7,890 nt of DNA from Leptospira ellisii (GTDB lineage Bacteria; Spirochaetota; Leptospiria; Leptospirales; Leptospiraceae), in NCBI RefSeq assembly GCF_002811955.1, contig NZ_NPEF01000110.1, positions 5,041 to 12,930 on the forward strand. Direction: 5' to 3'. Shown here in pieces: positions 1-5,760 of the stretch; position 1 is the stretch's first letter; each line of letters begins with the position of its first letter. The notes under the pieces are model-generated. The model worked only from the letters and a program-made list of their open reading frames with translations. It was not told the origin of the DNA and did no database searches. Both the position numbers and the translations under genes were made by a program.

Positions 1-31
1 AACCCGTCGACTTCAATAGAATTATAATTTT

Positions 32-61
32 TGAATACATTCCTAAGAGGGCCATAGTCAA
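32..61 (-). promoter_or_regulatory. Possible second sigma70-like promoter reading left
   Basis: Read on the minus strand, a TTGACT box (56-61) is followed after 18 bases by TATTCA (32-37). It lies just downstream of, and partly overlaps, the expected start point of the stronger promoter at 63-91. The match is moderate and the region is AT-rich, so chance is a real alternative. Confidence 0.25.
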
Positions 62-62
62 A

Positions 63-91
63 ATATTATTTATCGACCTTACTTCTGTCAA
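63..91 (-). promoter_or_regulatory. Near-consensus sigma70-like promoter reading out of the window
   Basis: On the minus strand the sequence reads TTGACA (86-91), 17 bases, then TAATAT (63-68). This is a perfect -35 box, ideal spacing and a good -10 box. The expected transcription start is near position 56. It begins 9 bases beyond the stop codon of the TIM-barrel gene, so it should drive a minus-strand gene or RNA located left of position 1. A 9-bp inverted repeat (15-23 and 96-104) flanks the promoter block. No clear terminator hairpin for the preceding gene is visible before it. Confidence 0.55.
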
Positions 92-99
92 ATCCAATT

Positions 100-1809
100 C
101 TATTTTAGGAGCTCCGAGATCGGCATCGCCTGTTGATTGATAAACGAAGGGAGCTTGGATCTGATCCTTCCGTATAAAATAAGATATAATTTTCTTAAAG
201 TCGGATGGAACAGAATCCGATCCAATATCCTTGTGTTCCTTTTTTTTCGGATGAAAAGTTTCAGCAACAGTTTGGACATAAATCCGGGGATTCTTCTTCT
301 CGGGAGAATTCTGAATTTATACGCGTGCGGATAATTTTCCGCGTATAAATTCCAAAGATGAATCGTCTCTTCTAGGAGGTACTGTTCGCGTTCCGGATCG
401 GGTAGATACGTCAGCTCCCTGCAGAAGGCGAACAGCTGGAACGTGTCGTATTGAAACCTGAAGTCGTACGGTAGGTCCAGACGTTTGGCCAATCTCCCCA
501 TCTCCTTCAGACTTTCGACCGCTCGATACGCCGCCTCGACCGAACGTCTAGGGTTCTTGCAAAAAGCGGAATATAGAATTCGGAAATGATCGCTCACCGT
601 GACCCGGTCCCAGGTGACGTGAAGGAGGGGAGGGATCCTGACTCTGTGTATATACAACTGTTCGTCCGAAAATTCTGGATCGTACAAAAGGTTCAGAATT
701 ACGGAATCCGCCAAACGCAGAAAACGCAGGAACTCCGATAACTTCTTTTTGCCGTAATACCTGCGCACGCTTTTTTTCACGGACCAATCCTTCCCGAAAA
801 GTCCTATACATACGAACGTATTGAGTTCGTTCCAGTAGGACGTATTCTTCAGGAACGTGATGTTACGGAAGGAGGACCAACCTCCGGTTTGACACCAAAC
901 GCTGAACCCGATCAGGTTTTTGGATTCGCGCAGTTTTTTTTCGTAGGCCGCATACTGCCAACCCACGAAGGAAGGGAATTCTCCGAAACCCTCGTATTCC
1001 CTTCTCGCCTGAAGTTCCAGAAGTTTGGGAACGTCGTCCCGGAAGAACAGAGGATTGAGTTCGAGATACCGGAAAAAATCACCTTCGCCGTATTTCATGG
1101 ATACGATCAGGTTTTTTCTGGGAACGTCGCGCAATACCGCGTCATAGGTGAGCGGATTCCAGATCAGGTCGCCGATCGGATACGCTCCCACGGTCCATGT
1201 CCTGAATATTAGAGTTTTGGAATGTTTTTCGAAAACGGGAACGATCCGTTTTAAAAGTTGGTTCGCCTGTTCCGGCGTTTTTAGGAACAGTCTGCTTTTG
1301 AATTCCCCCTCCACGTCGACGCCGTCGGATTCTCCGATACGGAGCACGATTCCGTCCACGGACGGAAAATCCTCGAACAGGGATTCCAGACAGGTGCGGA
1401 ACAGATCCGCCGCGGGTTCGAACTCGTCCCGTATCGCTTCCCGTATATAAGAATTATAGAATATAAAATCCGTGGTAAGGAAGACCTTTATCCCGTTTTT
1501 GCGGGCGGTACGGAACAGTTTCCGATAAGAATTCCGATACGAGGTTATTTTCTCCCGAAGAGAATCCGGATAAAACGGAAAATCAGCGACGTAACAAAGT
1601 TCGTCGATCGTCACCGCGTTGTAACCCATGGACGCGACTCGTTTTACGTAGGATTCGAAATTCTCCCGGATCCTTTTGTGGGTTTTTCTTTTGAAACGAT
1701 TGTCCTTTTCCAGAAGCGCGATCGGCGCCTTGGACCAGTTGCGCGGTCCTCTCGGCGCTTTGACGAAAAACGGAGCGCTCGAATCGATGAGCGCTAATTC
1801 CAATTTCAT
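100..1809 (-). CDS. Putative glycoside-hydrolase-like TIM-barrel protein
   Basis: A 569-residue protein with no signal peptide and no clear membrane helix, so probably cytoplasmic. The first 330 or so residues have the rhythm of a (beta/alpha)8 barrel related to the GH67/GH20-type hydrolases. Strand-like segments end in polar or acidic residues: YNAVTIDEL (63-71), IKVFLTTDF (107-115), VDGIVLRIGE (151-160), LIFRTWTVG (200-208), NLIVSMKYGEGD (233-244), FGEFPSF (275-281) and IGFSVWCQTGG (300-310). E160 and E277 are the candidate catalytic acids. The C-terminal 240 residues are helical and end in a basic stretch (about 500-555) with short hydrophobic runs, which might touch the membrane. The ATG at 1809 has an AAGGA element about 10 bases upstream and lies 3 bases after the stop of the transporter gene, which implies translational coupling. 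The substrate is unknown. The family assignment rests on motif impression only, and it may be a non-catalytic relative. Confidence 0.85.
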   Translation of the reverse strand: MKLELALIDSSAPFFVKAPRGPRNWSKAPIALLEKDNRFKRKTHKRIRENFESYVKRVASMGYNAVTIDELCYVADFPFYPDSLREKITSYRNSYRKLFRTARKNGIKVFLTTDFIFYNSYIREAIRDEFEPAADLFRTCLESLFEDFPSVDGIVLRIGESDGVDVEGEFKSRLFLKTPEQANQLLKRIVPVFEKHSKTLIFRTWTVGAYPIGDLIWNPLTYDAVLRDVPRKNLIVSMKYGEGDFFRYLELNPLFFRDDVPKLLELQARREYEGFGEFPSFVGWQYAAYEKKLRESKNLIGFSVWCQTGGWSSFRNITFLKNTSYWNELNTFVCIGLFGKDWSVKKSVRRYYGKKKLSEFLRFLRLADSVILNLLYDPEFSDEQLYIHRVRIPPLLHVTWDRVTVSDHFRILYSAFCKNPRRSVEAAYRAVESLKEMGRLAKRLDLPYDFRFQYDTFQLFAFCRELTYLPDPEREQYLLEETIHLWNLYAENYPHAYKFRILPRRRIPGFMSKLLLKLFIRKKRNTRILDRILFHPTLRKLYLILYGRIRSKLPSFINQQAMPISELLK

Positions 1810-1812
1810 AAT

Positions 1813-2679
1813 TTACGAATCCTTTTTGTACCGGATCGTTTCCATGGTGCCGGCGACGAGGATCAGGGCTCCTCCCAGGATTTCCCGATAACCGGGCACG
1901 TCTCCTAAGATCAACCAGGCCAATAATACGGAGTATACGGGTTGGATGCTGGAAAGGATTCCGGCTGTTTTGAGTTTCAGTTGAAACATGGACTTTACGA
2001 AAAGCGTATGCGCGAACGCCGTGAAAAAAGTTCCCAAAAGAAAGATCAATCCCAGCGAACGGACGTTCGTCGGAATCGGTTCGAAGTAACATACCGGCGC
2101 GAGTATAAAGGCGGAACTAAGGGACTGTTGAAACATCACCTGAGCGCTCGCGTGATGCGAAAGATACCGTTTCGCGATCAGATTCCGCAGAGCGAACGTA
2201 AACGCGGATAAAACGCCGAGCACGATCCCCAAAAAAAGGTCGTTTCCCGGTTTGAATTCGGGGATGAGAATTCCGACCCCGATCGAAACGAGAACCGCCA
2301 AGGCGGCGTCCATCGTCTTCGGTTTTACGTCGAAGTAGAACGGCTCCAGAAATACGGTCATGACCGGATGTGTGAAAAGCGTAAGCACCGCTATCGCCGG
2401 AGAGGCGAATCTGGCCGAGGCGAAAAAGAAAACCCAGTGGAACGCCAATAGGATTCCGCTTCCGAAACCCGCCCAGTTCTCCTTGGTCTCGGTGAAAAAT
2501 ACGGGTTTGTCCCTCCACTTTAAAAAAAGATACAAACCTGCGCTCGCAAAAAAAGTCCTTCCGAACGTGATCATCCAAACGCTTTCGTCCACGAGTTTGG
2601 CGAAGAGTATGTTTCCGCTGATGAGGATCATCGCGAATTGAAATTCTAAAAATATTCTGGTCTTGGATTCTGAGGACAT
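1813..2679 (-). CDS. EamA/DMT-family membrane transporter
   Basis: A 288-residue, very hydrophobic protein with about ten predicted membrane helices arranged as two homologous halves. This is the pattern and size usual for the drug/metabolite transporter superfamily (EamA domains). The first half runs to about residue 140 and contains FASPAIAVLTLFTHPVMT (91-108). The second half contains TAGILSSIQPVYSVLLAWLI (238-257) followed by the acidic GD (259-260), G269-G270 and the final helix. These are typical EamA repeat features: a conserved proline in the penultimate helix and a glycine-rich last helix. It probably exports or imports a small metabolite at the inner membrane, but the substrate cannot be read from the sequence. 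The ATG at 2679 has only a weak purine-rich site (GGGAAAA) upstream. It is the first gene of a two-gene operon with the TIM-barrel protein, so the two may act on related compounds. Confidence 0.93.
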   Translation of the reverse strand: MSSESKTRIFLEFQFAMILISGNILFAKLVDESVWMITFGRTFFASAGLYLFLKWRDKPVFFTETKENWAGFGSGILLAFHWVFFFASARFASPAIAVLTLFTHPVMTVFLEPFYFDVKPKTMDAALAVLVSIGVGILIPEFKPGNDLFLGIVLGVLSAFTFALRNLIAKRYLSHHASAQVMFQQSLSSAFILAPVCYFEPIPTNVRSLGLIFLLGTFFTAFAHTLFVKSMFQLKLKTAGILSSIQPVYSVLLAWLILGDVPGYREILGGALILVAGTMETIRYKKDS

Positions 2680-2740
2680 CGAATTCGTTTTCCCGCGCCG
2701 CGATTTTTTCGAAAACGGCGCATGTCGTATCGACCAAAGG

Positions 2741-2767
2741 ATGATATCTCGTCCGCGTGGAAAACAA
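2741..2767 (-). promoter_or_regulatory. Weak candidate promoter for the transporter operon
   Basis: On the minus strand, TTGTTT (2762-2767) is followed after 15 bases by TATCAT (2741-2746). The leader to the transporter ATG would be about 55 bases. Both boxes are imperfect and the spacing is short, so this is only the best match in the 2680-2902 gap. Confidence 0.22.
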
Positions 2768-2829
2768 AATTGATTTTTTTCGCCGGAATGGGGGGTAAAA
2801 AGAAATCGAACCGTTTCGAAATCGTAACA

Positions 2830-2862
2830 CGAACCCTTTCTGGTTCCGGAAGAAAGGGTTCG
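2830..2862 (-). terminator. 12-bp perfect inverted repeat, candidate desaturase terminator
   Basis: Arms at 2830-2841 (CGAACCCTTTCT) and 2851-2862 (AGAAAGGGTTCG) are perfectly complementary, with a 9-base loop. The stem begins 41 bases past the desaturase stop. On the minus strand the T-rich tract TTTCTTTTT comes only about 25 bases after the stem (2797-2805). A second, small 5-bp stem (2806-2819) sits directly before that tract. The position favours a terminator, but the spacing is not that of a textbook intrinsic one, so a processing or stabilising hairpin is also possible. Confidence 0.5.
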
Positions 2863-2902
2863 AAACGTTGGATCCGCGGAGGGTGCGGAATGGCTTTTCC
2901 GT

Positions 2903-3994
2903 TTACGCGGTTTTTGAAGACGTTTCCGGATCGTATCGATTGGCTCGGAGCATACTTTCGAAATCGTTGAATCGGATTCCGTATCGTTTCATCGCGGGAT
3001 GAACGAACGGAGCCACCATCTGCCTAAGATAGAAGGGTTGATTGACCACGAAGTGATGAATTCCGTGTGTGCTTCCGAAGTTGAAACAAAACAAATGGAG
3101 CGGGGCCAGGAACCAAACGTTCAAAACCTGAGTCTGTTGATGGATTCCCTGTACGTCTCCGTAATAGTGCATGTTCGAAGACACGATCTGTATGCTGGAT
3201 TGACGGATCCAATTCGGCAGAAGATAAACGACGCCGACTACGTTGAGAACGGAACGGATCGTTTCCAAGGTCTCCGAATACGGAACGGAAATCGGAGAGC
3301 CCATCCAAAGATTCAAGTAATATAATACGTTCCAGATGAGAAAGTTGTACCAGAGGGTGTAGTAGATCGCAAGCCACGGCCAACTTTCGCGGACGATTTC
3401 CCTGCGTTTGAATTTGGGAGCGTCCCGCGCCAACTTTCTAAAATTCAGGATTGCGGACACGTTTCCGTCGATCATCGCGAAAAACCGAAACCAACCCGCC
3501 TTCATTCCGTTGCCGATCAGTCGTTCCTCGATATCGTCCTTATTTCCGGAAACTTTGTGATGCAAGGTATGGATCATTCTGCGATACCAGGGGCTGATCG
3601 TGTTTCCTCGTAAGATCCACACCGTCCAGAAAATCAGATTCTGCTTTTTCGAGTCGTCTTTGAAATACAGATTGTGGATCGTATCGTGTTCTATCTCGTG
3701 CAGAAAGGAGGCGAAAACCGCGTTCGCGACGATCGCCGCCCAAGCGGGAATGAGTTCCGCGATATAAAATCCCGCGGTGACGATCATCATCGCCGCGGAG
3801 CCGACGGTGATCGAAGCTCCCAAAAGATCCTGACGTTCCAAGATCGGAAATTTTTTTCTGAGTTTTTTGTCCCGGAATCGGATCCAACGCATGATGCGTA
3901 CGTTCTTTTCCCGCAGGTCGAGGGTTTGCCATCGTTTCGGTTTTTTTCCGGTCGATATTCCGGTTTCGTTTTTCGCTGCTATTAGGGCGTTCAT
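2903..3994 (-). CDS. Membrane fatty-acid desaturase (di-iron, three histidine boxes)
   Basis: A 363-residue integral membrane protein of the fatty-acid desaturase superfamily. These enzymes use a di-iron centre, O2 and electrons to insert a double bond into an acyl chain, or in some members to hydroxylate. The three expected histidine boxes are present: HEIEH (99-103, with a further H107), HTLHH (142-146) and HGIHH (310-314). H276 in NMHYYGD may be an extra iron ligand. Hydrophobic segments occur at about 60-98, 205-230, 245-262 and 292-306, so the boxes fall on one side of the membrane as usual. The 50-residue N-terminus is strongly basic. An ATG 20 codons further upstream (4054) is open, but the one at 3994 has an AGGAG site 5 bases away and is chosen here. 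The gene follows a membrane-bound AraC regulator on the same strand, and a dedicated regulatory link is plausible. The exact substrate (acyl-CoA, acyl-lipid or another lipid) cannot be decided. Confidence 0.93.
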   Translation of the reverse strand: MNALIAAKNETGISTGKKPKRWQTLDLREKNVRIMRWIRFRDKKLRKKFPILERQDLLGASITVGSAAMMIVTAGFYIAELIPAWAAIVANAVFASFLHEIEHDTIHNLYFKDDSKKQNLIFWTVWILRGNTISPWYRRMIHTLHHKVSGNKDDIEERLIGNGMKAGWFRFFAMIDGNVSAILNFRKLARDAPKFKRREIVRESWPWLAIYYTLWYNFLIWNVLYYLNLWMGSPISVPYSETLETIRSVLNVVGVVYLLPNWIRQSSIQIVSSNMHYYGDVQGIHQQTQVLNVWFLAPLHLFCFNFGSTHGIHHFVVNQPFYLRQMVAPFVHPAMKRYGIRFNDFESMLRANRYDPETSSKTA

Positions 3995-3999
3995 GTCGG

Positions 4000-4004
4000 C
4001 TCCT
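4000..4004 (-). promoter_or_regulatory. Ribosome binding site fixing the desaturase start
   Basis: The minus strand reads AGGAG, then 5 bases, then ATG at 3994. This is a strong Shine-Dalgarno element and is the reason for preferring this start over the open-frame ATG at 4054, which would add 20 arginine- and glycine-rich residues. Confidence 0.8.
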
Positions 4005-4052
4005 GTATTTCTTCGGGCAGATCGTAAACCCGATCCGCGGAAACGTCGTCCC

Positions 4053-4092
4053 ATTCTATCGATTCCGACGCGTCGGATCGACCGAATCGATA
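4053..4092 (-). promoter_or_regulatory. Nested palindromes and possible -10 box before the desaturase
   Basis: The 117-base gap between the AraC regulator stop and the desaturase start contains a perfect 14-base palindrome, TCCGACGCGTCGGA (4064-4077). It lies within the span of a 9-bp perfect inverted repeat, TATCGATTC (4057-4065) with GAATCGATA (4084-4092). On the minus strand a TAGAAT -10-like box (4053-4058) sits at the downstream edge of this structure. No good -35 box exists at 16-18 bases, as is common at activator-dependent promoters. The block could be an operator for a dimeric regulator, or an RNA hairpin in a read-through transcript. No T-tract follows, so a simple terminator is unlikely. 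Confidence 0.4.
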
Positions 4093-4111
4093 AATTGCAA
4101 CCGGATGATTC

Positions 4112-5278
4112 CTACTTTTTGGAAGCCGATTGGATTCTGTATTCGCTCGGAGTGAGTCCCGTATGTTTTTGAAAGGCGCGGTTGAAGGAGGATTTGGTTC
4201 TAAAGCCGACCGAATACGCGATCTCCAGGACGTTTTTGCCGGGTTCTTCCGCGAGAAGTCGGCAGGCTTCCGTCACGCGATAATCGTTTACGAAGACCGA
4301 AAAATTCTTCCCCAATTCCTGGTTGAGAAATTCGGAAATCTGATGCGTGGATAAGGCCAGCTCGTCCGCCAAATCCCCGAGGCTCAGATCCTCGTTGTGA
4401 TATAGGAATTCCTTCTCCATCAGTTGAAGTAGATTTTCCTTGAGAACGGTTCGATCGATTCCCACCAAAAGGGAACGGGCGTATTTCGCTCTTGTGGCTT
4501 CCGTGACTTCCTGCAGTTTCTGAAAAAAACCGGGGTATCGATGACCGATCACATACGCGGCGCAGAGAGCGATTCCCATTCCGCCGGAGGTGAGGACCAA
4601 AAATTCCCCGCGTTTCGTCGCGAAAAACGACAAACCCAGACTTAGATGAACGAGAGAAGCGATCACTAAAAAACTCAGGATCCTCGCGGTGGGTTCGCTT
4701 TTCCAAACTTCCCAACGCCATAAGTCCCTGGAATTTCTCAGGACGGAAATCACGTATCCAGCGATTGCGACTAACGCAGGCAGTAGAACCCAATCCAGAG
4801 GACCGGGAAAAATCCGTTCGGTCAGCGCGGTTTGGATCCATGGGATCGGGTCGAAAGAAAAATACGGAAAAAGAAACAGAAGTCCCGCATACGTCAAAAG
4901 TCCCGCCAAAGGAAACGACGCGTGTAATAGACCGTCGCGGAGAGAAACGGGGAAGGTTTCTCCCGTGCTGATCCGATGTATTCCGTATAACACAGGTCCT
5001 ACGGAATACAAAGCCGGTATATGCATCAGAATGAGCCAGGAAAAGGAGGAGCTTTTTCCGCTTAAAAGCGCGATCGAACTGGCTTGTAAGACGGACATTC
5101 CCAAAAAGAGAATTCCCAGAAGATAATTGAGACTGCTTTTGCGCGGAAGAACGATCTGACCGAGAAACATCAGACATCCCAGAGAGGAGCCGAAGATTCC
5201 CATCCATAAAAGAAAGTATTCGATGGAAAGCGGAAGAAAGGAATTAGAATCGGAAAAAAACAATCCGGAGAACGGCAC
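4112..5278 (-). CDS. Membrane-anchored AraC-family transcriptional regulator
   Basis: A 388-residue two-part protein. Residues 18-246 contain about seven hydrophobic helices (roughly 18-42, 49-72, 80-100, 118-139, 161-180, 200-220 and 226-246). Residues 280-385 form a complete AraC/XylS DNA-binding domain with two helix-turn-helix units. The first runs from about LSLGDLADEL (298) to about residue 335; the second is NVLEIAYSVGFRTKSSFNRAF (349-369), with the family-typical closing GLTPSEYR (374-381). Such proteins are inner-membrane one-component regulators with the DNA-binding half in the cytoplasm. The signal is unknown. The start at 5278 is GTG with no visible Shine-Dalgarno site. An in-frame stop 12 codons upstream limits any extension; TTG at 5263 is the nearest alternative. 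The next gene downstream on the strand is a fatty-acid desaturase, so a membrane-lipid or temperature cue is an attractive but unproven guess. Confidence 0.9.
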   Translation of the reverse strand: MPFSGLFFSDSNSFLPLSIEYFLLWMGIFGSSLGCLMFLGQIVLPRKSSLNYLLGILFLGMSVLQASSIALLSGKSSSFSWLILMHIPALYSVGPVLYGIHRISTGETFPVSLRDGLLHASFPLAGLLTYAGLLFLFPYFSFDPIPWIQTALTERIFPGPLDWVLLPALVAIAGYVISVLRNSRDLWRWEVWKSEPTARILSFLVIASLVHLSLGLSFFATKRGEFLVLTSGGMGIALCAAYVIGHRYPGFFQKLQEVTEATRAKYARSLLVGIDRTVLKENLLQLMEKEFLYHNEDLSLGDLADELALSTHQISEFLNQELGKNFSVFVNDYRVTEACRLLAEEPGKNVLEIAYSVGFRTKSSFNRAFQKHTGLTPSEYRIQSASKK

Positions 5279-5286
5279 GATAGCGA

Positions 5287-5315
5287 AAGCTAAGGCGGAA
5301 AAATACGTTTGTCAA
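5287..5315 (-). promoter_or_regulatory. Candidate promoter for the AraC regulator, possibly leaderless
   Basis: On the minus strand a perfect TTGACA (5310-5315) is followed after 17 bases by TAGCTT (5287-5292), a weak -10 box. The predicted start point falls within a few bases of the GTG at 5278, which would give a leaderless or nearly leaderless mRNA. That fits the absence of a Shine-Dalgarno site there. The -35 box overlaps the base of the preceding hairpin by three bases. Confidence 0.4.
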
Positions 5316-5347
5316 GGGAGAAAAGCTAAAGCCGCCTTTCTCCCTTG
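5313..5347 (-). terminator. 11-bp hairpin after the RRM gene, candidate terminator
   Basis: Arms CAAGGGAGAAA (5313-5323) and TTTCTCCCTTG (5337-5347) pair perfectly around a 13-base loop. The stem starts 6 bases after the RRM stop codon. On the minus strand a TTTTT run (5299-5303) follows about 9 bases after the stem. The loop contains GGCGG, which is complementary to CCGCC at 5294-5298 just downstream, so an alternative or pseudoknotted fold is possible. The position supports a terminator or an mRNA 3'-end stabiliser. Confidence 0.55.
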
Positions 5348-5353
5348 GGAAAA

Positions 5354-5629
5354 TCAATATCTGGATTTCGATTTTTCCGGGAACGGTTTTTTAGGAAGGG
5401 CTTCGTTGACCTTGATTTCTCTTCCACGGATTTGGGTTCCGTTTAAGCCGTCGATCGCAGCGTTGCCTTCATCCTTATTCGCCATTTCCACAAACGCGAG
5501 TCCCCGGGATTTTCCGGAAAGTTTATCTGTGATAATTCGTACGGAGGTTACTTCTCCAAAAGATTCAAATGCTTTGCGGAGATCGTCTTCGGTTGCCTGA
5601 TAGGCGAGGTTGCCTATGTAAATGTTCAT
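5354..5629 (-). CDS. RRM-domain RNA-binding protein
   Basis: A 91-residue protein made of a single RNA recognition motif (about 1-78) plus a short basic tail (KKPFPEKSKSRY). RNP2 is IYIGNL (3-8). RNP1 is SRGLAFVEM (41-49), with the usual beta-alpha-beta-beta-alpha-beta order around it and a C-terminal IKVNEA strand (72-77). Single-RRM proteins of this size in bacteria bind single-stranded RNA, and in cyanobacteria several are induced by cold; the role here is not known. In RNP1 the third position, usually Phe or Tyr, is Leu44, while Tyr4 in RNP2 and Phe46 in RNP1 are kept. The ATG at 5629 has an AAGGA site 9 bases upstream. The gene appears to be transcribed alone, with its own promoter and a 3' hairpin, and lies just upstream of the AraC regulator. 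Confidence 0.95.
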   Translation of the reverse strand: MNIYIGNLAYQATEDDLRKAFESFGEVTSVRIITDKLSGKSRGLAFVEMANKDEGNAAIDGLNGTQIRGREIKVNEALPKKPFPEKSKSRY

Positions 5630-5732
5630 GAGAAAAGGTCCTTACAAAAAATTACTGGTTTTGAATTTTGAATAGGATACGAGGGGAAACCAATCCATCA
5701 GCGGAGTGAAGTAGAGAGATGACCTTTCCTGG

Positions 5733-5760
5733 ATACTAACATCGTTCAAAAAATTCTCAA
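5733..5760 (-). promoter_or_regulatory. Candidate promoter of the RRM gene with a long leader
   Basis: On the minus strand, TTGAGA (5755-5760), a 16-base spacer and TAGTAT (5733-5738) give a 5/6 and a 4/6 match to sigma70 boxes. Transcription would start near 5726, leaving an untranslated leader of about 97 bases before the ATG at 5629. Leaders of that length are typical of post-transcriptionally controlled cold-shock-type genes, but no definite fold was identified here. Confidence 0.4.

Noticed and set aside
2117..2830. 237-codon alternative frame overlapping the transporter
   Set aside because: Arg- and Phe-rich shadow frame without motifs, while the overlapping frame encodes a complete EamA-type protein.
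3995..4054. N-terminal extension of the desaturase to an ATG at 4054
   Set aside because: The added 20 residues are arginine- and glycine-rich with no family match, and the ATG at 3994 has a strong AGGAG site 5 bases upstream.
4200..5207. 335-codon open frame in another minus-strand frame inside the AraC regulator
   Set aside because: The translation is rich in Arg, Ser and Gly without domain features; it is a frame shadow of the regulator, whose own frame has clear membrane helices and helix-turn-helix units.
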